Assembly (NCBI GenBank): GCA_020436165.1
Contig: JAGQYI010000063.1
Location: forward strand, 1 to 64,000
Direction of reading: 5' to 3'
From: Cyclobacteriaceae bacterium
GTDB lineage: Bacteria > Bacteroidota > Bacteroidia > Cytophagales > Cyclobacteriaceae
DNA: 64,000 bases
Within the stretch, counting starts at the first letter, position 1. Each line of letters starts with the position of its first letter. Shown here one piece after another: positions 19,601-26,297 of this stretch. The notes under the pieces were generated by a model, which searched no databases, was not told where the DNA came from, and was given only the letters and a program-made list of their open reading frames with translations. A program made the position numbers and the translations under genes.

Positions 19601-19686
19601 TACTTGGCTATCACAGCAGTAAATATTATGAGATGAAGAATGAGAAATTTAAATTTCCAAGGCTTCGCAAGTATTTTTACTTTCAT
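16672..19686 (-). CDS. susC: SusC/RagA family TonB-dependent transporter
   Basis: A 1004-residue outer-membrane transporter. After an export signal (to about residue 35, DALAQ), residues about 37-115 form a CarboxypepD_reg-like domain (VSGKVVSATDNTALPGVSVF), followed by the TonB-box-like LDEIIVTGYSQ and a plug domain (LRGITSINADRSPLIVVDGM). The remaining residues form the beta barrel, ending in aromatic-rich QYNVQLNINF. It pairs with the SusD gene downstream to import oligosaccharides using TonB energy. It is divergent from the PKD lipoprotein at 19991 across a 304-base gap, and no HTCS or ECF-sigma gene is present, so control probably comes from the DeoR-type regulator nearby. Confidence 0.93.
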   Translation of the reverse strand: MKVKILAKPWKFKFLILHLIIFTAVIAKYSDALAQQQVSGKVVSATDNTALPGVSVFIKGTTRGTTTDLDGNYYIKVNPEETLVFSFVGFNTEEIEVGSQTVINVSLVEDVSTLDEIIVTGYSQKSQKELSASVVSLGIDDVKNVTSSNVENMLQGKVAGLTVNTSTGQPGAAPDIRLRGITSINADRSPLIVVDGMIGGNFVPSDVENITVLKDAAAIGLYGSRGAAGVLVVTTKRAKDNTNEIHFGSSFGIKEASMGKFKMMSGSELYDTQEIMWGTDRLGFLANRPQELRDQNFNWIDAGFRKATIQNYNFAVRGNASKVSYSFNIDYFDEEGTFINTDFQRLNMRGGISFSASDVFSLSTDVNAQFNQDHQSHYSWFEDAFYSLPWDDPYNEDGTTKFVNSSSFTGKWYGQFRRNFVNSAKYNSLGSKGMNLVWSTRLLFNITDWLSLETRVRVSGSNSRYDQYYSPLTHEGIQMNGIVYADQVSNRSILYTNFIRLNKSFGDHALTAFLAQEGASDQTNSLGVEVSNLAPTIKVPVGASSYNDVSGAFAQFSSLSFISEIDYGFKSKYFATLVYRADGSSIFAPDSRWGAFPSASVAWLVSEEDFLSSSVIKLLKLRLSYGLVGNDGLGTLGGPQPYEYYPLYDISTQYDGQPAGIPANPENKQLGWETSTIANIGVDFGLFNSDLLFTIDVYEKKVDNMLFKNPLAYSQGFESRWENIGSMVNKGIEFSVDYKKSFGDWTYNGNFNISYNQNEMTYISEVSDEQYISSGPVFQINKVGLPAFTWYMPKWLGVNPDNGAPVWEQILPDGTATETSDYNLATIQPISSAIPKISGGMTSSISYKGLTLSFLLTYQLGNEIYNSTREFVDSDGANVGINMMELQDGWTRWLKPGDIATHPILTKGDNDGSHFTSSRYIEKGDYMRIRNISLSYNLPQLVLGWAKIKSASIGASVDNLLTFTKFSGMDPDINMTLGAFELPGLSFLKYPLSKQYNVQLNINF

Positions 19687-19990
19687 ATACTTATATTTTG
19701 ATGTTAATGCTAATGTAAAAAATAAAATTAATCTACAATAGGCTAATCACCTATTTATTTGAATTAGCTTTGATTATTAATTTTTATTATTTAAAAATGT
19801 GCCTGATGCCTTCATAATGCTGAGTGCATTTTGTAGCGAATTCGAAACAATAAGTAATTCTTATTACGATAACATATAAGAATATTTGATTTTTTAATAA
19901 ATGAAAATAAGATAATGTTTTGTTTGCTTTCGTTTATTTATTATATACTTTCGTTATCAATAGTCCAATTAATTAACAATTTAGAAAGTT
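19687..19990. other. Divergent intergenic region between susC and PKD lipoprotein
   Basis: This AT-rich 304-base region should contain the promoters for both divergent transcripts. On the plus strand I can support the promoter at 19923-19953. I could not find a convincing TTTG/TAnnTTTG pair on the minus strand for susC. No reading frame or RNA gene is evident. Confidence 0.5.
19923..19953 (+). promoter_or_regulatory. Candidate promoter of second PKD lipoprotein
   Basis: TTTG at 19923-19926, a 19-base spacer and TACTTTCG at 19946-19953. The -33 box lies in TTTTGTTTGCTT (19918-19929), the same 12-mer found before the paralogue at 272 and at nearly the same distance from the start codon. The run from 19918 to 19942 also repeats TTT every 5 bases, as DeoR/AgaR operators do. 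Confidence 0.5.
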
Positions 19991-20902
19991 ATGCGTAGTA
20001 CAAATTTAAAATTAACAGTTTATAGTTTTTTAATGCTTGGCTTCCTGGCATTTGTTAGCTCTTGTAAAAAGGAAGAGGCTGTTCCAGCGCCTAAGGCTGA
20101 TTTCACATATGAAATAAGTGGAACCACGGTTACTTTTACAAATACTTCTACCGATGGAGATACTTATTCCTGGGATTTTGGGGATGGAGCAACATCAACA
20201 GATGAATCACCATCTCATACTTACAACGATTTTGCTGCCTACATTGTAGAACTAACTGCGACTAATGCATCAGGTTCTGATACCAAGTCAGTAGCAGTTC
20301 AGGTAGTACCAGAGATTACTATTGATGGAGATTTTTCCGATTGGGCTGATATTCCAGCACTTTCAACGCGAAACTCGGAGAATACAGGAGCGGTAACCAA
20401 GATTAAACTCGTATCAAGTCTCACACATATTTATGTTTATGTGGAGGGCACCGATGATCTGGGAGGATTCATTTCTATGTATATCAATGCTGATAATGAT
20501 ACCACAACAGGATGGGCTCCAAAGAATCATGTTTTTGATTTGGAAGGAAATAAAACTGCAACACAGGCAGGTGGAGATTATGAAATTGACCTAGGTGGCC
20601 CATGGAGTGATGGAGGTTATTCAACCGAAATTTGGAGTTGGTTGGAAAACCCTGCCAATACAGATCAGGCAGAGTGGTCATTTGAAGGAGAAGAAGTTGG
20701 ATCTGAGGATGTCTTTATTAAGCCTATAAAATCTGGTAATGCATACGAATTTGCAATAGTAAGAGCTAATTTTCCTGGTGGAATATCAGACACAATGTCG
20801 TTCTTGTTTGTTGATGTTGATATTGCCAATGACGATTGGGTTGAAACAGGATATCTACCCAATGATGGAGAGGGCTTCATTCAGGTAGATCTATTTAAAT
20901 AA
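19991..20902 (+). CDS. PKD-domain surface lipoprotein, paralogue of the first
   Basis: A 303-residue lipoprotein with Cys25 at the end of FVSSC. PKD domain at about 33-105 with SWDFGDGATSTDESPSHTY, almost the same as in the paralogue at 272. The C-terminal domain starts IDGDFSDWADIPA and keeps the repeated pattern of a beta-sandwich with MYINADNDTTTGW, a possible calcium-binding loop. It is divergent from susC and ends at a clear terminator. Likely a surface glycan-binding protein in the SusE/SusF role. The two paralogues share regulation signals (12-mer in the promoter) and may bind different parts of one glycan. Confidence 0.78.
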   Translation: MRSTNLKLTVYSFLMLGFLAFVSSCKKEEAVPAPKADFTYEISGTTVTFTNTSTDGDTYSWDFGDGATSTDESPSHTYNDFAAYIVELTATNASGSDTKSVAVQVVPEITIDGDFSDWADIPALSTRNSENTGAVTKIKLVSSLTHIYVYVEGTDDLGGFISMYINADNDTTTGWAPKNHVFDLEGNKTATQAGGDYEIDLGGPWSDGGYSTEIWSWLENPANTDQAEWSFEGEEVGSEDVFIKPIKSGNAYEFAIVRANFPGGISDTMSFLFVDVDIANDDWVETGYLPNDGEGFIQVDLFK

Positions 20903-20927
20903 TAATAGTAGGTTAATAAACGATTCG

Positions 20928-20958
20928 AGGCTGTTCAATTTATTGGCAGCCTTTTTTG
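20928..20958 (+). terminator. Rho-independent terminator
   Basis: AGGCTG (20928-20933) pairs with CAGCCT (20947-20952) across a 13-base loop, followed by a T run. It ends the second PKD lipoprotein gene. Confidence 0.7.
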
Positions 20959-21063
20959 TTTTAATTCTTTTGGCTTCGAAAGCTACTGTTAAATTAATAT
21001 TTGCGATTTGTTGGGGTTCTTCTTCTGGAAAGAAGGAATATTCTGTCAGATTGAACTTACATT

Positions 21064-21846
21064 TCAGGCAATGTATACCTCAATCCCACTTTCTTCCAAC
21101 CTTTTTTTGTCTTCACTTTTTATACCTTTATCGCTTACCACCTTACTAATATTTTCCAGCCCACAGATAAATGCAAAACTCTTTTTACCGAATTTGCTTG
21201 AGTCGGTAAGTAAAATAGTTTCGTTCGAAACCTCAATCATCAATTCATTTAAATGAGATTCTTCAATATTTGGGGTATAAAGACCATGTCTTGTATCGAT
21301 ACCATCAACACCAATAAATGCCTTGTCAACCGTAAAGTTTTTAAGACTTTTTTCTGCCATTGGCCCAACCAACGATTGCGAATTCTTTCTCATATAACCA
21401 CCTGGAATTATAAGGTTAATATTTGGCTTGTTGGATAAGAGAACTGCAATATTCAATGCGTTGGTGATAACAGTCAAGTCTTCCAGATGATCCAAATGCT
21501 TTACCATTTCTGCAGTGGTTGTTCCTGAATCAACTAAAATTATTTCTGAGTTTCTGATTAGGGTAGCAGCTAGTTCGCCAATTCTCTTTTTTTCCTCAAA
21601 GTGAATTTTATCTTTTTCTGAAAGCTGGTAGTCAAGGCCAACTCTACCAGTGTATTTCATTGCACCTCCTCTGGCTCGTATAAGAAGATTTTTGTGCTCT
21701 AGCTGGTCTAAATCATTTCGAATGGTAACCTCGCTTACTTTAAATGCTTTGCTTAATTCGTCTACGAATACTTCTCCATCGGCTTCAAGCCTTTGCATTA
21801 TCTGGTTTCTTCTAGCAACTGTGCTATTTCTACTTTTTACGGCCAT
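21064..21846 (-). CDS. DeoR/AgaR-family transcriptional regulator
   Basis: A 260-residue regulator if started at MAVKSRN (21846); an in-frame ATG at 21867 gives 267. The N-terminal winged helix is the DeoR signature (VDELSKAFKVSEVTIRNDL, then LIRARGGAM). The sugar-phosphate-binding effector domain shows ILVDSGTTTAEM, LTVITNALNIA, AFIGVDGIDTRHGLY and LLTDSSKFGKKS, the DeoR_C pattern. Such proteins usually repress sugar catabolism genes until a phosphorylated sugar binds. Placed between the PKD lipoprotein and the permease, it is the only regulator in the locus. Candidate TTTC-repeat operators lie before agaS, the PKD lipoproteins and the second kinase. Confidence 0.9.
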   Translation of the reverse strand: MAVKSRNSTVARRNQIMQRLEADGEVFVDELSKAFKVSEVTIRNDLDQLEHKNLLIRARGGAMKYTGRVGLDYQLSEKDKIHFEEKKRIGELAATLIRNSEIILVDSGTTTAEMVKHLDHLEDLTVITNALNIAVLLSNKPNINLIIPGGYMRKNSQSLVGPMAEKSLKNFTVDKAFIGVDGIDTRHGLYTPNIEESHLNELMIEVSNETILLTDSSKFGKKSFAFICGLENISKVVSDKGIKSEDKKRLEESGIEVYIA

Positions 21847-21929
21847 GGTTAAATTTTTGCGTTGCAATATACCATTTAAGAGGGAATTTTTTCAAAATTA
21901 CATTGTTTCCAATTCTTTATTTATAGTTA

Positions 21930-22805
21930 CTATTCTTCCGAATCTATAGCCAAAAGCAATGCGGCAATTACTGCTAAGCCAATTCCGGAGATTACTGTGG
22001 AATTAGGAATAACTCCGAGCAGAATCATTGCCAATACAGAAGTGATTAAGGGTGCACCAGCATTTGTTAAGGGTGAAACAACAATTGCCTTACCGTATCT
22101 GAATGCAAATACCAAAGAGAGTGCTCCCAATGAGTTTAGTATTTGTATGCCTGCTGCGAGCCAGGGACCATCAATGCCCCAATTGATCTCAGCAGAAAAA
22201 TCTGTCATAAAAATGGCTATGGGTATGAGAACAAGCCCGCTAAGCATCATGTAAAAAAAGATACTTTCTCCGCTCATGGTTTCATTAGCTAGTTTCATAA
22301 AATATGCTTGCACACCCCAGGCTATGAGAACTAACAATGCCAACAGAAACCAAACTATGTTTTGAGTCGTATTGCCCACTCCGGCACTATAATTAAGTAA
22401 GGGCAAACTAACAAGTGCCAATACTATACCAATGGCTCCTAACTTACCGGTTCTTTCCTTAAGCAGAAGAAGTGAAAGCACTATAGTTATTACAGGCGAA
22501 AGAGAAATAATTGGAAATATTAAGTGGGGTGGTCCAATTTTCACTGCGTGAAAAAGAATTAGCTGACCACCGGCACCAAAAAGGCCAATGATTAAACCAT
22601 AAATGATGGATTTTCGGTCATACTCTAATTTCCACTTTGCAAGATTTAGCACAATAAATGCAGGCGGTATCATGGTTATTGCCCAAACACAATAGACGAG
22701 GGTTTCCGGGAATCCATTTTCTGTGGGCAAGCCAATTAGTGCTCCCCAAACACCCCAAAAAATAGTTGTTGCTAACGCATATACTAACCACAATTTTGAT
22801 TTCAT
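21930..22805 (-). CDS. EamA/DMT-type permease, probable sugar uptake
   Basis: A 291-residue inner-membrane protein from MKSKLWLVY (22805; a longer start at 22829 is possible). About ten hydrophobic helices in two EamA-like halves, e.g. ATTIFWGVWGALIGLP and LSPVITIVLSLLLL in the first and VSPLTNAGAPLITSVLAM in the second. The family includes sugar permeases (GlcU/RhaT-like) and metabolite exporters. Its place between the regulator and the tagatose-6-phosphate-type kinase suggests import of the released monosaccharide across the inner membrane, which fills an otherwise missing step. This is inference from position, not from substrate-specific residues. Confidence 0.75.
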   Translation of the reverse strand: MKSKLWLVYALATTIFWGVWGALIGLPTENGFPETLVYCVWAITMIPPAFIVLNLAKWKLEYDRKSIIYGLIIGLFGAGGQLILFHAVKIGPPHLIFPIISLSPVITIVLSLLLLKERTGKLGAIGIVLALVSLPLLNYSAGVGNTTQNIVWFLLALLVLIAWGVQAYFMKLANETMSGESIFFYMMLSGLVLIPIAIFMTDFSAEINWGIDGPWLAAGIQILNSLGALSLVFAFRYGKAIVVSPLTNAGAPLITSVLAMILLGVIPNSTVISGIGLAVIAALLLAIDSEE

Positions 22806-22915
22806 TATTCTTTCTGTTTTGTAAAACAATGCCCAAAATACATAAAGGTTTTGTAAAAAATAATTATTTCATATACTAATTATTTAAGGTTATATATTTT
22901 GTTTTTTAATATTTT

Positions 22916-22923
22916 TACTTTCG
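22916..22923 (+). promoter_or_regulatory. Possible -7 box and operator of second PfkB kinase
   Basis: TACTTTCG at 22916-22923 is the same octamer used as -7 box before the gene at 19991, and ACTTTCGTT followed by TTATC recurs in both. The nearest TTTG upstream is only 14 bases away, so a full promoter is not clear. Confidence 0.3.
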
Positions 22924-22940
22924 TTTAATTATCTTTTCAA

Positions 22941-23873
22941 ATGAACAAGGACTTAAATAAAGTTAATGTACTCGTGGTTTGCCCAAACCCGTCAATAGAT
23001 ATTTATGCCGCAATTGACGGGTTTAATATTGGATCGACTACAAGGATAAAAAATGAGAGCAGATACCCGGGAGGTAAAGGAGTGCATGTGGCAATGGCTT
23101 TGTCAGAATTAGATATTCATGTAACATTAGTTGGTTTTTGGGGAGGTGTTACAGGAGAATGGGTTAAGAATGAAATAACGAAAATTTATCCTGATATTAA
23201 GATTGATGGGGTAAACATTCCAGGTTGGACCAGAAGCTGTTATACATTTAAATCCACAAACAGTGATGATGATTCAGAGTTGTTGGGAGCCGGACCAGAA
23301 ATTTCCCCAACAGATTACAATAATTTTTTAGGTATTGTTATGGATTATTTGTCCAATTCTTCCGCCCTGGTCTTAAGTGGTTCCTGGCCTTTAGGAGCTC
23401 CTTCAAATGGTTATGCTCAACTAATAAAACTCGCCAAATCATATAACGTTAAATCTTTTCTCGATTGCACTGGGGAACAATTCAATAATGCACTAAAAGA
23501 AGAGCCTTTTTTAATTCATTTAAATAGGCATGAGGTTATGGTAACTACCGGAATAACAGATTTTGATAGAGCAAGGAAAAGGATATCCAAAATGGTAAAT
23601 AATTGTGTGATAACAAACGGAGATAAAGGTGTTTATTACAATACTAAAGAAACTGAAGTTCACAGTGTTTATAGAATTAAAGATGTTGTAAGTACGATTG
23701 GCTCTGGCGATTGTTTACTAGCAGGGATAGTTGCAGGACATTTGAAAGATCTTCCTATTCAGGAAATAGCCAATTTAGGGGCGGCATGTGGTGCAGCAAA
23801 TTGCATGAGAAAAGAACTTGGGATGTTACATAAAAGTGATCTTCAAATGCTTCTTTCACAGGACTTAGAATAA
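22941..23873 (+). CDS. PfkB kinase, tagatose-6-phosphate/1-phosphofructokinase type
   Basis: A 310-residue cytosolic kinase of the FruK/LacC/PfkB hexose-phosphate branch: VCPNPSIDIYAAIDGF at the N terminus, YPGGKGVHVAMALSELD, LVLSGSWPLGAP and the catalytic STIGSGDCLLAGIVAG. This branch phosphorylates fructose-1-phosphate, fructose-6-phosphate or tagatose-6-phosphate. With AgaS and a KbaY-type aldolase in the locus, tagatose-6-phosphate is the natural substrate. It is divergent from the permease with a 135-base shared upstream region. Some substitutions (GSGDC for GAGDS) are seen in the second signature but the catalytic Asp is kept. Confidence 0.82.
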   Translation: MNKDLNKVNVLVVCPNPSIDIYAAIDGFNIGSTTRIKNESRYPGGKGVHVAMALSELDIHVTLVGFWGGVTGEWVKNEITKIYPDIKIDGVNIPGWTRSCYTFKSTNSDDDSELLGAGPEISPTDYNNFLGIVMDYLSNSSALVLSGSWPLGAPSNGYAQLIKLAKSYNVKSFLDCTGEQFNNALKEEPFLIHLNRHEVMVTTGITDFDRARKRISKMVNNCVITNGDKGVYYNTKETEVHSVYRIKDVVSTIGSGDCLLAGIVAGHLKDLPIQEIANLGAACGAANCMRKELGMLHKSDLQMLLSQDLE

Positions 23874-23966
23874 ATAACTTTAATAAATGGGAGCTTTTTA
23901 ATTGTAATAGTATAAGCTTTTGTCCACGAAATAAGTTTAGCTATTTTGGTGGTTTAGTTTTACTTC

Positions 23967-26108
23967 ATGAGACATTCAAAAAGGCACCTAATTTTTTTCT
24001 ATTATTTCCTGTATCTTCTAACTCCATTTTATTCTCATGCTCAGATACCGGCAGGCTATTACACTACTGCGAATGGCAAAACAGGCTATGAGCTAAAAAC
24101 AGCGTTATACAACATTATCAAAGACCATAATGCGCAAGGCTATGGTGATCTTTGGGATTTATATCCGAACTCCGATGCAAAGCCAAATGGAAAAGTTTGG
24201 GATATGTATTCGGATGTGCCGGGAGGAACACCAGCTTATGAATACACTTTTATAACCGACCAGTGTGGCAACTACTCAAGTGAGGGAGACTGTTACAATA
24301 GGGAGCACTCGTTTCCCAAAAGCTGGTTTAACGATGCGAGCCCCATGTATACCGATGCGTTTCATATAGTTCCCACTGATGGATATGTAAATGGGAAAAG
24401 GGGAAATCTGCCTTTTGGTGAGGTAGGAACGGCAACATTCACTTCTACCAATGGCTCAAAAGTTGGCGTTAGCAATTACCCCGGTTATACAGGTGAAGTG
24501 TTTGAGCCGATTGACGAATACAAAGGGGATTTTGCACGTGGCTATTTTTATATGGCTACGCGTTACGAAAACGTAATTGCAAGCTGGGAAACAAATAACA
24601 CCAATGGAGATGCCATGCTGGATGGCACTTCGGATCACGTGTTTGAAGACTGGGCGTTGAGTATGCTTATCGAATGGAACAATGCCGATCCGGTCAGTCA
24701 AAAAGAAATTGACAGGAACGATGCGGTTTATGACTTCCAGGGAAATAGAAACCCATTTATAGATCATCCGGAATATGTAGCTTCAATCTGGGGAGGCTCT
24801 ACTTCAACTCCAGTAATAAGTGTAACAGCTTCACTAACCGACTTTGGTTCGGTTGCGTTTGGTGAAGCGTCAGCAACACAATCGTACACCGTTTCAGGGG
24901 CTGATTTAACAGGTGATATTCTGATTGAAGCTAGTGCGGGCTTTGAAGTTTCTTTAACCGATGTGGACGCCAGCTTCACGTCAAATATTACTCTGCCACA
25001 AACATCCGGCTCAGTGGCGAGCACAACCGTTTACGTAAGGTTTAAACCCACATCAGACAGTAATAGCAATGTAACCGGAACGATTACACATACATCTTCA
25101 GGAGCCACTACTCAAACTATTAATGTTAGCGGCTCTGAAACTCAAAATGCAGGCGGTCCTATAATCACAGTAACAGCTTCACTAACCGACTTTGGTTCAG
25201 TTGCGTTTGGTGAAGCATCAGCGGCACAATCTTACACCGTTTCAGGGGTTGATTTAACAGATGATATTTTGGTTGAGGCTAGCGCAGGCTTTGAGGTTTC
25301 ATTAACCGATGTGGACGCCAGCTTCACGTCAAATATTACTCTGTCGCAAACATCCGGCTCAGTGGCGAGCACAATTGTATATGTAAGGTTTAAGCCCGCA
25401 TCAAATAGTAACACCAACGAAACAGGTACTTTAACACACACCTCCAACGGAGCAGAAAACGTGGTTGTAAATGTGAGTGGAACTGAGGTGGACGATGTGA
25501 TTGTAATTCCGAAACTTAACTTTAGCTTTTCATCCCGCACTACTAATCCCATTGGAGATTATGAGGTACAGTTATACGCTGATGTTGCTCCTCAGTCTGA
25601 TCTTGAAGTAGCTGTTTCATTAACTGACGGCATTAATATACAGTATGGCAATGATTTTTCTACCTCACCTGAATTAACCAATGGTTCCATGCTACTTACA
25701 TGGCCTGCGGGAAAATTAACTGCCTCCTTTTTAATCCACTTCAATGAAGATTGGTCTGCATTTAATGATCCGGGGTTTATTGAATTTGAAATAGAAACTG
25801 GAAACGGATATACCATTGGCAGTAACAATACATTTATTCTAAATGTAGAAAAACTGGTAAATGGAGTAAACGATGGTTTAGATTCTGGTCTTACCATTTT
25901 CCCCAATCCCGCCCATCAAAGAATCAATGTTGTAATTAAGAACAGGGATGTATCCTACCTTATTACAGACCTGTCCGGCAGGACTATACAAGGAGGGGAA
26001 ATGCCCCAAAACATGCAAATAGGCGTGGGTAATTTGCAACCGGGAAACTATCTTATCCATCTGATATCTGTTGATGGAAGAAATAGTTTACAGTTTATGG
26101 TTTATTAG
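23967..26108 (+). CDS. T9SS-secreted endonuclease I with tandem Ig-like repeats
   Basis: A 713-residue secreted protein. Signal to about residue 26 (YSHAQ). Residues about 28-270 are an endonuclease I/Vvn-type beta-beta-alpha-Me nuclease: CYNREHSFPKSW supplies the catalytic His114 and KRGNLPFG supplies Asn147 for the metal. Two repeats of about 116 residues (about 286-395 and 402-508) follow, each beginning TASLTDFGSVAFGEAS. Another beta domain and a T9SS type A sorting domain (FPNPAHQRINVVI, from about 640) end the protein. It should degrade DNA or RNA outside the cell. It begins a run of secreted nuclease-related genes and is probably unrelated to the sugar locus upstream. Confidence 0.88.
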   Translation: MRHSKRHLIFFYYFLYLLTPFYSHAQIPAGYYTTANGKTGYELKTALYNIIKDHNAQGYGDLWDLYPNSDAKPNGKVWDMYSDVPGGTPAYEYTFITDQCGNYSSEGDCYNREHSFPKSWFNDASPMYTDAFHIVPTDGYVNGKRGNLPFGEVGTATFTSTNGSKVGVSNYPGYTGEVFEPIDEYKGDFARGYFYMATRYENVIASWETNNTNGDAMLDGTSDHVFEDWALSMLIEWNNADPVSQKEIDRNDAVYDFQGNRNPFIDHPEYVASIWGGSTSTPVISVTASLTDFGSVAFGEASATQSYTVSGADLTGDILIEASAGFEVSLTDVDASFTSNITLPQTSGSVASTTVYVRFKPTSDSNSNVTGTITHTSSGATTQTINVSGSETQNAGGPIITVTASLTDFGSVAFGEASAAQSYTVSGVDLTDDILVEASAGFEVSLTDVDASFTSNITLSQTSGSVASTIVYVRFKPASNSNTNETGTLTHTSNGAENVVVNVSGTEVDDVIVIPKLNFSFSSRTTNPIGDYEVQLYADVAPQSDLEVAVSLTDGINIQYGNDFSTSPELTNGSMLLTWPAGKLTASFLIHFNEDWSAFNDPGFIEFEIETGNGYTIGSNNTFILNVEKLVNGVNDGLDSGLTIFPNPAHQRINVVIKNRDVSYLITDLSGRTIQGGEMPQNMQIGVGNLQPGNYLIHLISVDGRNSLQFMVY
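24822..25490 (+). repeat. 348-base tandem duplication inside the nuclease gene
   Basis: The sequence from 24822 recurs from 25170 with period 348 bases (116 codons). Over the first 230 bases the two copies differ at few positions, and CTTCACGTCAAATATTACTC is identical in both. The close DNA match points to a recent in-frame duplication of an Ig-like module. Confidence 0.85.
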
Positions 26109-26297
26109 TTTTATAAACCTTGTGCAAGTACCTAATTTTTGCTAGTTTCGATTTTGAAAAAGTATCCCTCCTTTTTTGATAGCTTAATAGTTTAGTAACC
26201 TTACTTACTCATAACTTTTTTGCATGGTTTTTTACATTCGCATGTTATTTCTTATTTCATAAATAAATCAATCAAATCTTACATTAACCTAACGATT

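Noticed and set aside
26143..26195. TAGTTTCG and TAGTTTAG octamers before the giant protein as promoters
   Set aside because: Both match the octamer type used elsewhere, but no convincing -33 box lies at 19-20 bases for the second and only CTTG for the first.
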